In this document: one piece after another, positions 50,227 to 59,709 of the stretch
Layout: every line of letters starts with the position of its first letter
How positions within the stretch are numbered: the first letter of the stretch is position 1
Source of the DNA: Paenibacillus sp. S150
GTDB taxonomy: Bacteria > Bacillota > Bacilli > Paenibacillales > Paenibacillaceae
Length of the DNA stretch: 64,000 nucleotides
Assembly (NCBI RefSeq): GCF_019352175.1
Contig: NZ_JACBYI010000035.1
Location: forward strand, 1 to 64,000
Reading direction: 5' to 3'
Notes under the pieces: model-generated
Seen by the model: only the letters and a program-made list of their open reading frames with translations
Databases searched by the model: none
Told to the model about the DNA's origin: nothing
Position numbers and translations under genes: made by a program

Positions 50227-51573
50227 ATGACGAATTTTGAGTGGGGCTCAAAAATGAACGCTTTGCCATACGGAATGCTCTATCTCATGTCCGCTCTGTT
50301 TCTTGGAGCAGCGGTCATTTATCAGCCGGCAATAGCGGTAGCAGCCGTACTCCTGATTATTTTGCTGGTTGTCTCTATCTCGCGTCCTGAGCTTATCAGC
50401 TATTTCGTCCTGCTGACGACGGCGGTCTCCATCAACTTTTTGTATCCCGGCAGCATGTTCGGCATTGAAATTCTGTCGTTATACAAGCTGGTGATCCTGA
50501 TGCTGCTGGTGCCCTGCATTCTGGTGAACGGCTTGAAATTCCGCCTCAGCCAGCCCCTGTGGGCCATGGTGGCGCTGCTGTTCATCACCTTCGGTTCCTC
50601 AATTTGGCTGCCGGAGATGAGCGGGTCCATTGCCGTCAAGGCATTTATCGGATTGTCCCTTCCTTTTGTCTTTCTCTTGATCAACTGGAAAAAGGAGGTG
50701 GCTGAGCGGCAGATCCGTATTATCACGACGCTTCCACTGGTAAGCGTGCTGGCCGGAGTCCTGCTGCAGGTCGCGCACCTCCACTCTTTGCTGGATGTGG
50801 AGTTCACCGGCGCTGTACGGGTTCAGGGAGCGAATATCCCGGCGCATCTGGCGATGCTGGCCTTCATGGGCGTGGGGATTGCATTTATTGAGATCAAGCG
50901 GAGTACACAGCATGTCCGTTTTTTCTATACGATGCTGGCGCTGAACTTCCTGATTCTCATTGGAACAGGGACACGGGGGCCGATATTGGCACTGGTATTG
51001 ATGGTCCTGTACTACTTTTACGATATTTCACGGCAGTATCTGAAGGGCAGAACACAATTTCTGATTCCGCTCCTGTGCTCGGTTATTCTGATCTTCGCGG
51101 CGGTATATCTGCAGCTCGACAACATCAAGAAGCGTTCCTTCGAACGCACAACGGAGACAACGGTTGACTTATCGGGGCGTGCAGAAGCCTGGGAGTACTT
51201 CCTGAACAAGGCGGCAGATTCTCCGTGGTCGGGCAGAGGACTTGGAGCAGTTACAGTGGCGAACGACGGGACCCTTTACAAAGGGTTTGTGGTTCCGCAC
51301 AACGAGTATATCCGCTTTTACTTTGATGGAGGGTATATCGGGGCCATACTGCTTCTGCTTTCATTATTGGCTGTGTTTATACTGGTGTACAGAGCTTTGG
51401 CGCCGCCAGTCAAACCTTATTATCTGCTCTTTATAGCAGCGTTTATGATTTATTCTTTTTCCGACAACACGCTGTCGACGGTCCAATCGATTATTCCGTT
51501 CTGTTGGTACCTGAACTGCCTGTACCGATCATCACAGATGGCCGATTCCCCACAAAAAGAAGTGATACGATGA
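50227..51573 (+). CDS. O-antigen polymerase/ligase family membrane protein (Wzy-like), first
   Basis: About 448 residues with 11-12 hydrophobic segments and a large external loop (about 305-360) containing SGRAEAWEYFLNKAADSPWSGRG, written here in part as SGRAEAWEYF, typical of the O-antigen ligase (Wzy_C) domain. ATG 50227 lies 8 bp after the preceding stop with GAGGGAG upstream; a longer frame from 50146 overlaps the neighbour. It probably polymerises repeat units outside the membrane. A second protein of this class is encoded 0.8 kb downstream. Confidence 0.87.
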   Translation: MTNFEWGSKMNALPYGMLYLMSALFLGAAVIYQPAIAVAAVLLIILLVVSISRPELISYFVLLTTAVSINFLYPGSMFGIEILSLYKLVILMLLVPCILVNGLKFRLSQPLWAMVALLFITFGSSIWLPEMSGSIAVKAFIGLSLPFVFLLINWKKEVAERQIRIITTLPLVSVLAGVLLQVAHLHSLLDVEFTGAVRVQGANIPAHLAMLAFMGVGIAFIEIKRSTQHVRFFYTMLALNFLILIGTGTRGPILALVLMVLYYFYDISRQYLKGRTQFLIPLLCSVILIFAAVYLQLDNIKKRSFERTTETTVDLSGRAEAWEYFLNKAADSPWSGRGLGAVTVANDGTLYKGFVVPHNEYIRFYFDGGYIGAILLLLSLLAVFILVYRALAPPVKPYYLLFIAAFMIYSFSDNTLSTVQSIIPFCWYLNCLYRSSQMADSPQKEVIR

Positions 51574-52343
51574 ACCAAGTGAACATGTTCGATGTCAATT
51601 TCGATAACTATGATTTCATGGACCTGCTTGATTACATTGATAAGACCATTCAGGAACGCTCGCAATCCTACATTCTGACCTGCAACGTCGATCATGTCAT
51701 CAAGCTTCGCAAGGACAAAGAGTTCCAGACGGTCTATTCCGAAGCGGGAGCCGTAGTGGCAGACGGAATGCCGCTGATCTGGGCCTCGAAAATGCTGGGC
51801 AAGCCGCTGAAGCAAAAGGTATCGGGAGCTGATCTGTTCAGCCGCCTCGGCAATGCCTTTGAGCAAAGGAAGTACCGGCTGTTCTTCCTCGGTTCTGCGC
51901 AAGGCGTGCCGGAGCAGGCGACCAAGAACCTTAAAGCGGCCTATCCGGATATGAATATTGTCGGCTGCTATTCTCCTTCCTACGGCTTTGAGCACAACGA
52001 TGAAGAGAACCAGCGCATTATCGAAATGCTGACCGAGAGTCAGCCGGATATTGTGTTCGTAGGCGTGGGAGCGCCGAAGCAGGAGAAGTGGATTTACCGG
52101 CATTACACCTCTTACCGGGCGCCGATCTCGATCGGCGTGGGAGCCACCTTTGATTTTCTGTCAGGCTCAGTGAAACGGGCGCCTGATTTCATGCAAAAGA
52201 CAGGGCTTGAGTGGTTCTGGCGGCTCAGCCAGGAGCCGGGGCGCCTGTGGAAAAGATATCTTGTCGATGACGCCCAATTCCTGGTTCTGCTGCTCAAGGA
52301 GCTGCGCAAACGGGATAAAGTTAAGGGGGGCAGGCTGGAATGA
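51570..52343 (+). CDS. WecG/TagA/CpsF family glycosyltransferase
   Basis: 257 residues. Family blocks are TCNVDHVIKLRKDKEF, ADGMPLIWASKMLG, VSGADLF, FVGVGAPKQEKWI and GVGATFDFLSGSVKRAP. Members transfer ManNAc, ManNAcA or glucose to a lipid-linked acceptor. Its ATG overlaps the stop of the Wzy-like gene (ATGA), and its own stop overlaps the next gene, so the three are translationally coupled. Confidence 0.93.
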   Translation: MNQVNMFDVNFDNYDFMDLLDYIDKTIQERSQSYILTCNVDHVIKLRKDKEFQTVYSEAGAVVADGMPLIWASKMLGKPLKQKVSGADLFSRLGNAFEQRKYRLFFLGSAQGVPEQATKNLKAAYPDMNIVGCYSPSYGFEHNDEENQRIIEMLTESQPDIVFVGVGAPKQEKWIYRHYTSYRAPISIGVGATFDFLSGSVKRAPDFMQKTGLEWFWRLSQEPGRLWKRYLVDDAQFLVLLLKELRKRDKVKGGRLE

Positions 52344-53806
52344 ACGTGAGTCTTCCGTCCATAAAGTCAGCAGGAATGCTGCTGCTGATCTGCGGCATAT
52401 GTCTTGGCCTTCCGCTGATGATCGGTTTTGCCAGCGCGAAGCTTAGCTCTTCGGGCAGTCTTCAGGGAATTATTCTGGCGGGGATCCTGTTTCCGGCTTT
52501 CCTGCTGGCATTGCTGAAGCCGAAGGCGCTGATCGCCTACACCTTGCTGGTCTGGGCGGTTGCCCCGGAGCTGCGGCGTATCGCGGACTGGTCCGAAGGG
52601 GTCTACCATTCCGTATCGCTGCTCAGTCTGGCGCCGCTGCTTACCGGTGCAACCCTGGCGATTCCGGTGCTGAAGGAGATTCACCGGATCCGCAAATCTT
52701 CCACCCGGATTATCCTGCTGTTCTCGGTAGCCCTGGCTTACGGGGCACTGATTGGACTGGCGAAGAACGGCGTTGGCTCGGTGTATGACCTGGCGAATTA
52801 TATCGTGCCTTTGCTGCTGATTCCATTTTTCGCGGTAACGCGCTTTAAGCCGAAGGATATTGACAGGCTGCTCTATGCTTTTGCCAACATCGCAGTGCTT
52901 GTAGCCATTTATGGGATCATCCAGTATTTGACCGTTCCTCCTTGGGATGCCTTCTGGATGAGGAATGCCGATATGATCTCCATTGGTACACCGTATCCCT
53001 TGGAAATCCGGGTCTTCTCTACTCTGAATTCTCCCGGGCCGGCGGCGACCTTCCTGGTATTTGCCCTGGTGCCGATGATTCTGGAGAAAAGATGGCAGGG
53101 AACGCTGCGCTGGATCGGCGTCCTGCTCGTTGTCATCTGCCTTCTGACCACACTGGTCCGTTCCGCCTGGCTCGTGATGCTGGTGATGCTGCTCGTATAC
53201 ATCGCCTCATCCCCCTCCAAAGGCAAATGGAAGGCGCTGCTCCAGCTCATGGTCGTCGCTGCCGCACTGTTCTGGATCGTCCCTAAGCTGCCGGGTGCGG
53301 AAGGGCTGGTCGCCCGCATGGAGACACTGACCTCGGTGCAGGAGGACCACTCCTATAATGAACGCCTGAGCCTTTGGCAGAACATGCTGCCGATGGTGGC
53401 GTCCAATCCGGTCGGCCAGGGGATAGGGAGTGTCGGCCAAGGGACCAAGCTCGGCAACGGCGGGGAGCTTGGCGAATACGGGAACATGGACAACGGCTTG
53501 ATCGCCTTGCTGCTTACCTTCGGTGTCCTGGGCGCTTTATTCTTCTTCGGCGCACTGGGCGCTGTGATTAAGCAAATTGTAATCAGAGTGACCAGCAGAG
53601 ACAGCCTTCAGCCATATGCCCGCCTGTCGCTGGCGGCATGGATGGGGGCAGTCATCAGCCTGGTATCGGATAACGGGTTTCCCGGACTCAAGGGTTATCT
53701 GATCTGGATGCTGATCGGCCTGGGCCTTGGTGCCAAAGAGATTATTGAGAGCAGAAAGAAGGGAATGCCGCATGCAGCCATCGAACGCGAAATCACTTCC
53801 CACTAG
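52340..53806 (+). CDS. O-antigen polymerase/ligase family membrane protein (Wzy-like), second
   Basis: A 488-residue polytopic protein with about 12 helices. The external loop (about 335-390) holds YNERLSLWQNMLPMVASNP and GNMDNGLIALLLTFG, the Wzy_C signature region. It is distinct in sequence from the first Wzy-like protein. One may polymerise the repeat and the other transfer the chain to a final acceptor, or the locus may make two polymers. ATG overlaps the upstream stop. Confidence 0.87.
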   Translation: MNVSLPSIKSAGMLLLICGICLGLPLMIGFASAKLSSSGSLQGIILAGILFPAFLLALLKPKALIAYTLLVWAVAPELRRIADWSEGVYHSVSLLSLAPLLTGATLAIPVLKEIHRIRKSSTRIILLFSVALAYGALIGLAKNGVGSVYDLANYIVPLLLIPFFAVTRFKPKDIDRLLYAFANIAVLVAIYGIIQYLTVPPWDAFWMRNADMISIGTPYPLEIRVFSTLNSPGPAATFLVFALVPMILEKRWQGTLRWIGVLLVVICLLTTLVRSAWLVMLVMLLVYIASSPSKGKWKALLQLMVVAAALFWIVPKLPGAEGLVARMETLTSVQEDHSYNERLSLWQNMLPMVASNPVGQGIGSVGQGTKLGNGGELGEYGNMDNGLIALLLTFGVLGALFFFGALGAVIKQIVIRVTSRDSLQPYARLSLAAWMGAVISLVSDNGFPGLKGYLIWMLIGLGLGAKEIIESRKKGMPHAAIEREITSH

Positions 53807-55151
53807 TACAGTCTGGTCTTCACTTCGGCGGTTTACCAAGAGTAAGGATAACAGCTCCGCCGCAGTGAAGACCATGTTCGTCAGCGTGCTGATCCTGCTG
53901 GTCAATATGCTGACCGGTGTGCTGACCGCCCGCTATCTGGGTCCGACAGGCCGCGGGGAGCAGACAGCTATGGTGAACTGGTCGCAGTTTCTGGCGTTCA
54001 GCATGAGCTTCGGCATCCCTTCGGCGCTGATCTACAACGCCAAAAAGAATCCGGATGAGGCCGGGGTGCTCTACCGGGTGGCCCTGCTGATTGCACTGGT
54101 ATTCGGGACCGCAGCCATGATCGTCGGGATTGTGATTCTTCCCTACTGGCTGAAATCCTTCAGCCCGAGTGTCGTACTGTTTGCGCAATGGTCGATGATC
54201 CTGTGTCCGCTGATCGTGGTTTCACAGGTCAACAACGCTGCTTTTCAGTTCAGAGGCGATTACAAGACCTTCAACCTGCTGCGGTATCTGGTTCCGCTGC
54301 TGACGCTGGCGGCCATCGGAATTCTGATCCTCACGCATTCGATGAATCCTTTCACGACTGCCTTGGCGTATCTGGTTCCGTCAGTGCCGATCTTCATCTG
54401 GATGACGATTACACTGCTCCGTACCTATAAGGTGAAGCTGAAAGACGCTTATCTCAATTTCAAAAGACTGTTCACCTACGGACTCGGTTCGTACGGAAAT
54501 GACTTGCTGGGACAGTTCTCCTTCTATATCGACCAGATCATTATCGCCGGCCTGCTGCGGCCGGCCGATCTGGGGCTGTATGCAGTAGCGGTGAGTCTCT
54601 CGCGGATGGTTAACTTCTTCTCGAACTCAATCACCGTGGTGCTTTTCCCGAAAGCCTCCGAGCTGTCGAAGGATCAGGCCGTTGCCCTTACCTTCAAGGC
54701 CTTCCGCATCAGCACAACATGTACCCTGCTGGGCTCACTGTTCCTGATGCTGGTCGCGCCGTTCGTGATCCCGCTGCTGTACGGCAAGGATTTCAACACC
54801 GCTCTGACGGTGTTCCGCCTGCTGCTGCTGGAAGTTACAATCAGCGGCGGCACCTTGATCCTGGCCCAGGTGTTCATGGCGCTGGGCAAGCCGAAGTTTG
54901 TGTCGATCCTTCAGGGGGTGGGGCTGATCCTGGTAATTCCGCTGCTGTTCCTGCTGGTGCCGAAGTTCGGATTGTTCGGAGCGGGGGTGGCAATGCTCTC
55001 CTCGGCGGTGCTGCGCTTCCTGTTCATTATTCTTAATATCAGATACAACCTGAAGGTCAAGCTGCCCCGCCTGCTGATTAACGCGGATGACATTCAGTGG
55101 ATGAAGACGACGATGAATTCCTATATTCGCAAGAAACCTATGGATACCTAA
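53772..55151 (+). CDS. lipid-linked oligosaccharide flippase, Wzx/MATE-like
   Basis: About 459 residues with 12-14 helices. The start of the transmembrane part, TMFVSVLILLVNMLTGVLTARYLGPTGRGE (shown in part as TARYLGPTGRGE), and YGLGSYGNDLLGQFSFYIDQ are typical of the polysaccharide flippase family. It should flip the undecaprenyl-linked repeat outward. ATG 53772 follows AAGAAGGGA. It overlaps the Wzy-like gene by 35 bp. Confidence 0.9.
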   Translation: MQPSNAKSLPTSTVWSSLRRFTKSKDNSSAAVKTMFVSVLILLVNMLTGVLTARYLGPTGRGEQTAMVNWSQFLAFSMSFGIPSALIYNAKKNPDEAGVLYRVALLIALVFGTAAMIVGIVILPYWLKSFSPSVVLFAQWSMILCPLIVVSQVNNAAFQFRGDYKTFNLLRYLVPLLTLAAIGILILTHSMNPFTTALAYLVPSVPIFIWMTITLLRTYKVKLKDAYLNFKRLFTYGLGSYGNDLLGQFSFYIDQIIIAGLLRPADLGLYAVAVSLSRMVNFFSNSITVVLFPKASELSKDQAVALTFKAFRISTTCTLLGSLFLMLVAPFVIPLLYGKDFNTALTVFRLLLLEVTISGGTLILAQVFMALGKPKFVSILQGVGLILVIPLLFLLVPKFGLFGAGVAMLSSAVLRFLFIILNIRYNLKVKLPRLLINADDIQWMKTTMNSYIRKKPMDT

Positions 55152-55335
55152 GTGTTAGCGGGCAGAGGAACGAAGCGAGCTGCTTCTCTGCTTAACAAAC
55201 AAATGTACGGTGCCAGAGGAATGGAAAGGAAGTTTGGAGCTGTAGAAGCGATAGCGTTCGCCTTTGTTTTCTAATTTCAACTGCTATTCAGCGGCCTAAT
55301 GACACCGCACATAACCCGCAAAGGAGGATACCTTC
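55152..55335. other. gap in the exopolysaccharide locus with hairpin and repeat B copy
   Basis: A hairpin GCAGAG...CTCTGC (about 55161-55193) follows the flippase gene, without U-tract. Then comes a partial copy of dispersed repeat B (55215-55300). The region ends with AAAGGAGG before the next gene. Confidence 0.5.
55215..55300 (+). repeat. dispersed repeat B, partial copy
   Basis: It shares with 61237-61310 the pattern AAGTTTGGAGCTGTAGAAGCG, then GCGTTCGCCTTTGT, and ends CAGCGG; the second half of the palindrome seen at 61237-61354 is missing. Both copies lie between exopolysaccharide genes. Confidence 0.6.
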
Positions 55336-56190
55336 ATGGATTCAGTGAAAAGCGTGCTTGGCGGCCCGGGCAGTTACCCGATTTCGGCTGTCATCATTGC
55401 CCAGGATGACGAAGTTCGGATATCCAAAGCAATTCAGTCCTGCCGACTGTTCGCCGATGAGGTGGTCGTGATCGACGGAGGAAGCAAAGACGGGACGGTG
55501 CAGCTGGCCGAAAGCTTGGACTGCCGGGTGTTCGTCAACCCATGGCCCGGATACGCGAAGCAAAGAGAATTCGGAGTGGAACGCGCCGTCCATGATTGGG
55601 TCTTCCTTATTGATACCGACGAGGTGGTCAGCGATGAGCTGGCGCAGGACATTCTGAAACGCAAGCCGGGCCTGACAGACAGGGCAGTAGCCTTCTCGCT
55701 GTACCGGATCGGTGATTTCCTGGGAAGATGGCTGGACAAGGGCGAGTACCTGGTGCGCCTTTACAACCGCAAGGAATATGGCATCCGCAACAGTCTGGTG
55801 CATGAAATGCCTGAGGTATCGGAGGAGAAGACGGTCCGCTTGAACGGAATCCTCTGGCATCAGGGCTTCCGCAGCATCAATGACCATGTCGCCCGCTTCA
55901 ACAAGTACACCGATCTCGAAGCCCAAACGGCATATGCCAGCGGCAAGCCCTTTAAGATCAGCCATTTGCTGCTCCGCCCGCCGGCCCGTTTCTTGCAGAA
56001 ATACTTCCTGCATGGCCTGTTCAAGAAAGGTATTTCAGGCTTTGCGGTATCCATATTCTGGGTGATGTATGAATTCATGGTCGGCTTCAAGCATTACGAA
56101 TTGAACAGCTCCGGCAGGCTGGCCCGGCATAATGCCCTGGGCCAGGCGGAAAAAGAGAAGAAAGGGGAGAGAAGCTATGCCGTACAGTGA
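55336..56190 (+). CDS. family 2 glycosyltransferase (WaaE/KdtX-like)
   Basis: A 284-residue GT2 enzyme: SAVIIAQDDEVRISKAIQSC, VVVIDGGSKDGTVQLA, the metal-binding FLIDTDEVVS, and LHEMPEV-like LVHEMPEVSEE as the catalytic region. It resembles the WaaE beta-1,4-glucosyltransferase group. ATG lies after AAAGGAGG. It overlaps the next gene by 14 bp, and begins the second block of polysaccharide genes after the repeat-bearing gap. Confidence 0.9.
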   Translation: MDSVKSVLGGPGSYPISAVIIAQDDEVRISKAIQSCRLFADEVVVIDGGSKDGTVQLAESLDCRVFVNPWPGYAKQREFGVERAVHDWVFLIDTDEVVSDELAQDILKRKPGLTDRAVAFSLYRIGDFLGRWLDKGEYLVRLYNRKEYGIRNSLVHEMPEVSEEKTVRLNGILWHQGFRSINDHVARFNKYTDLEAQTAYASGKPFKISHLLLRPPARFLQKYFLHGLFKKGISGFAVSIFWVMYEFMVGFKHYELNSSGRLARHNALGQAEKEKKGERSYAVQ

Positions 56191-57370
56191 CGGATTGAAC
56201 ATTATGACGACCGGCCTTAGCTGGCCCTCTTTACAGCCAGGCGGACTCAATACGTATTTCAAATCCGTTTGTGAGCAGCTCTCTTCACGCAACAAGGTGC
56301 ATGCCCTGATCTGCAGCCAGGAGACGCCTCCCACCGCCAAGGAGCTGATTATCCACAACGCCGGCGACCCCAAGGAGACGATCTGGAAGCGCAAGGATGC
56401 GTTTCAGCGCAAGGCGGCGGATTTGATGGGAAACGGCAGCGGGCGGATAGATATTCTCTATTCCCACTTCGCACCCTACGGAATCGGACCGGCGATTGAA
56501 GCCAAGAAACGCGGAATTCCCGTGGTAATGACCTTCCATGGCCCATGGAATGAAGAGATGAAGATCGAAGGCCAGGGCATCAAGCACCGGGTCAAAACAA
56601 CGATTGCCAAATCTATTGAACATAAAGCCTACAAGCTCGCGGACAAATTTATCGTGCTCAGCGAATATTTCCGCGACATGCTGCACAGCCTGCACGGAGT
56701 TCCGCTGCACAAGATCATTGTCATCCCGGGAGCGGCGAATGTGGAGCGGTTCGTGCCCGCCGCCAACCGGCTGGCCATCCGGCGGACCCTGAACCTCCCG
56801 GAGGGAGCAACCACCGTATTGACGGTGAGGCGCCTGATGAACCGGATGGGGCTGCTGCAGCTGCTGGAGGCCTGGAAGCAGGTATCCGAGCGCTTCCCGA
56901 ATGCGATTCTGCTGATCGGCGGCAAAGGCCCGCTGCGCGGAGAGCTGGAGGAAAGAATCGCCGACTATGGACTCGGCAACAAGGTAAGGCTGCTGGGCTA
57001 CATTCCCGATCACGAGCTGGCCTCCTATTATCAGGCAGCGGACATGTTTGTGGTTCCATCCCAGGCGCTGGAGGGCTTTGGACTGATTACCGTTGAGGCG
57101 CTGTCTTCGGGACTTCCGGTCATGGCGACCCCGGTTGGCGGCAACAAGGAAATTCTGCAGGGCTTCCGGCCGGAGCTGCTGTTCAAAGGCTCATCCAGCG
57201 ACGATATGGCAGAGGGCATGATTCATATGCTGGGCAACCGCAAGCTGCTGCCGGGCCGGGATGAATGCAGAAATCACGTGCTGGAGAGATACACCTGGCA
57301 GCATGTAGGCGATCAAGTGGAATCCGTATTCCTACAAACTTTGGGAAAGGGTGTGGCTGCAGGATGCTAA
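56177..57370 (+). CDS. family 4 glycosyltransferase (GT-B)
   Basis: 397 residues. The acceptor domain starts MTTGLSWPSLQPGGLNTYF; the donor domain has LTVRRLMNRMGLLQLLEAW, LIGGKGPLRGELEE and the EX7E region ALEGFGLITVEALSSGLPV. It retains the anomeric configuration and adds one sugar from a nucleotide donor, possibly GDP-mannose. Note VRRLMNRMG where many GT4 enzymes read GRLxxxKG. Start ATG 56177 follows GGGGAGAG and lies inside the preceding gene. Confidence 0.9.
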   Translation: MPYSDGLNIMTTGLSWPSLQPGGLNTYFKSVCEQLSSRNKVHALICSQETPPTAKELIIHNAGDPKETIWKRKDAFQRKAADLMGNGSGRIDILYSHFAPYGIGPAIEAKKRGIPVVMTFHGPWNEEMKIEGQGIKHRVKTTIAKSIEHKAYKLADKFIVLSEYFRDMLHSLHGVPLHKIIVIPGAANVERFVPAANRLAIRRTLNLPEGATTVLTVRRLMNRMGLLQLLEAWKQVSERFPNAILLIGGKGPLRGELEERIADYGLGNKVRLLGYIPDHELASYYQAADMFVVPSQALEGFGLITVEALSSGLPVMATPVGGNKEILQGFRPELLFKGSSSDDMAEGMIHMLGNRKLLPGRDECRNHVLERYTWQHVGDQVESVFLQTLGKGVAAGC

Positions 57371-58503
57371 AAGTCGCTTATATTGATCATACCGCCAAGT
57401 GGAGCGGCGGAGAGGTAGCCCTGTTCAACATCCTCACCAATATCGGCGAACAGATTGAACCGCTCGTTATCCTTGCCGAAGAAGGCACGCTTGCCGAACG
57501 CCTGCGGGAAAAAGGCATTGATGTCCGCGTCATCCCGCTGGATGAGAATATCCGCAGCCGCGGGCGGAATGCCGTCAACCTCGGTGCTCCGGCTGCTGCG
57601 CTGGGTCTGCTGAACTATGGACGCAAGCTGGCTCCTATCCTCAAGCAGGAGAAAGTGGATTGTGTGCATACCAACTCGCTGAAATCAGCCTTCTATGGAG
57701 CCGTTGCCGCCAAGAAAGCGGGCGTGCCGCTGATCTGGCATATCCGGGACCACATCGGTGCGCCTTACCTGAAGCCGGTTGTCGCCAAGGCGATCCGGCT
57801 GCTGTCACGCCTGCTGCCGAACGGTGTCATTGCGAATTCCCATTCCACTCTGAATGCGCTGGAGCTGCCGCGTACGAAGAAAACGCTGGTCGTCTACTCC
57901 GCTTTTGCCAAAGCGATCGGCGATGGCATCGGCAAAAGAGACCAGAAGGATTTCAACGTTCTGCTGGTAGGCCGCCTGGCGAATTGGAAAGGCCAGCATA
58001 TCGTGCTGGAGGCCGCCAAGGCTTTCAGGGGCGACAGCCGGGTGAAGTTCTGGCTGGCCGGCGATGCCCTGTTCGGCGAAGAGGAATACAAAAACGGATT
58101 AATCCAGAAGATGCGGCAGGATGAGCTAACCAATGTCAGTCTGCTGGGTCATGTGGAAGACATACAAGGCCTCATGAACAAAGCCGATTTGCTGATACAC
58201 ACCTCGATTACGCCTGAACCGTTCGGCCAGGTGATTGTCGAAGGCATGGCAGCTGGACTTCCGGTGATCGCCTCCAACGAAGGCGGGCCGGTAGAAATTG
58301 TGGTTCCCGGTGTTACGGGACTGCTGATCCAGCCTGGAGACCCAGTCGTACTTGCAGATTCTATCACCTGGATGCTGAACCATCCCGAAGAGCGAAGACG
58401 GATGGCGGATAGTGGAATGAAAAGGGTAAAAGAGCATTTTGTCATCGAAAATACCGTCAAGGATATCGTCGATTACTATAAAGGCTTGCTGGCGGCGACC
58501 TGA
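57364..58503 (+). CDS. family 4 glycosyltransferase (GT-B)
   Basis: 379 residues. The N-terminal domain begins LKVAYIDHTAKWSGGEVALF; the C-terminal domain has LLVGRLANWKGQHIVLEAA, FWLAGDALFGEEEY and PEPFGQVIVEGMAAGLPVIA, with the EX7E glutamates. Its ATG overlaps the previous stop by 7 bp. Sugar donor unknown. Confidence 0.92.
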   Translation: MLKVAYIDHTAKWSGGEVALFNILTNIGEQIEPLVILAEEGTLAERLREKGIDVRVIPLDENIRSRGRNAVNLGAPAAALGLLNYGRKLAPILKQEKVDCVHTNSLKSAFYGAVAAKKAGVPLIWHIRDHIGAPYLKPVVAKAIRLLSRLLPNGVIANSHSTLNALELPRTKKTLVVYSAFAKAIGDGIGKRDQKDFNVLLVGRLANWKGQHIVLEAAKAFRGDSRVKFWLAGDALFGEEEYKNGLIQKMRQDELTNVSLLGHVEDIQGLMNKADLLIHTSITPEPFGQVIVEGMAAGLPVIASNEGGPVEIVVPGVTGLLIQPGDPVVLADSITWMLNHPEERRRMADSGMKRVKEHFVIENTVKDIVDYYKGLLAAT

Positions 58504-58604
58504 CCGTATGTAAGACATGAGCTTAAAGCTCAATCAAGATACTTATACATCCATGCGTTCACTGCTTGATGATGCTGCTCCATAAAACTTTGAGGATGAT
58601 TCAC

Positions 58605-59705
58605 ATGAAAATTGCGATAGCGCACGATTACTTAATCCAAATGGGCGGGGCGGAAAGAGTAGTGGAGGTATTCCACCACATGTATCCGGATGCTCCGATC
58701 TTCACGACGGTTTTTAACGGAAGCCGGCTGACCGACAACCTCAAAGATGCGGATATCCGGGCCTCCTGGCTGCAAAAAATCCCGGGAGTGAAGACCAACT
58801 TTAAAGGGGTGCTGCCGCTTTATCCCATGGCCATCCGTGATTTGGACTTTCGCGGGTATGATATCGTCCTGAGTTCCAGCAGTGCTTTCATGAAAAGCAT
58901 ACAGGTGCCCGAGTCTACGTTCCACCTTTGCTATTGCCATACGCCGATGCGGTTTGCCTGGGACTATGACACCTACATGGAGCGGCAATCGAATTCCGGA
59001 TTGTTCAAAAGACTGCTCAAGGTCTACATGCAGCGTCTCAAGAACTGGGACCAGCGGACATCCAAAAATGTAAACCAGTTCGTCGCCAACTCATCCGTGG
59101 TGAAGACGCGGATTCAGAACTACTATCACCGGGATGCGGATGTGATTTTCCCGCCGATCAACACCGCACGCTTCAGCAGCTCGTCCTCCATCGGCGACTA
59201 CTACCTCATTGTCTCCCGGCTTGTATCCTACAAGCGGATTGACCTGGCGGTGGAAGCCTTCAACCGCAACGGGCTGAAGCTGTATATCGTCGGCGACGGT
59301 CCGGACCGCAAGCGTCTGGAGGGCATGGCCAAAGACAATGTATCGTTCCTGGGCCGGCTGGAGGATTCTGAGGTTACGGGACTGATGTCGAAGTGCCGGG
59401 CGTTTATTTTCCCGGGAGAAGAGGATTTCGGCATTACGCCGCTGGAGGCGAATGCCGCAGGAAGGCCGGTCATTGCCTATCAGGCCGGAGGGGCGCTGGA
59501 CACCATCGTACCTTATGTCAACGGCGTATTCTTCCAGCATCAGGAAGTTGATGATTTGCTTGAGGCCATTTACGAAGTGGAGTCCTATGCGTGGGATATC
59601 GGGCAGATTATGGGCCATGCGCGCAAATTCGATGAACAGGCGTTTATGGTTCAGTTCAAGCAGTATGTGGAACAGGCCTACGTCAATTTTCTAAAAGGAG
59701 GATGA
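58605..59705 (+). CDS. family 4 glycosyltransferase (mannosyltransferase-like)
   Basis: 366 residues. It begins MKIAIAHDYLIQMGGAERV and has HLCYCHTPMRFAWD, IVSRLVSYKRIDLAVEAF, VGDGPDRKRLEGMA and FPGEEDFGITPLEANAAGRPV. This subgroup, with the YCHTP motif and GEEDFGI-type EX7E, often contains mannosyltransferases using GDP-mannose, in keeping with ManC in the locus. ATG 58605 is preceded by TTGAGG. A 101-bp gap separates it from the previous gene. Confidence 0.92.
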   Translation: MKIAIAHDYLIQMGGAERVVEVFHHMYPDAPIFTTVFNGSRLTDNLKDADIRASWLQKIPGVKTNFKGVLPLYPMAIRDLDFRGYDIVLSSSSAFMKSIQVPESTFHLCYCHTPMRFAWDYDTYMERQSNSGLFKRLLKVYMQRLKNWDQRTSKNVNQFVANSSVVKTRIQNYYHRDADVIFPPINTARFSSSSSIGDYYLIVSRLVSYKRIDLAVEAFNRNGLKLYIVGDGPDRKRLEGMAKDNVSFLGRLEDSEVTGLMSKCRAFIFPGEEDFGITPLEANAAGRPVIAYQAGGALDTIVPYVNGVFFQHQEVDDLLEAIYEVESYAWDIGQIMGHARKFDEQAFMVQFKQYVEQAYVNFLKGG

Positions 59706-59709
59706 TTGT

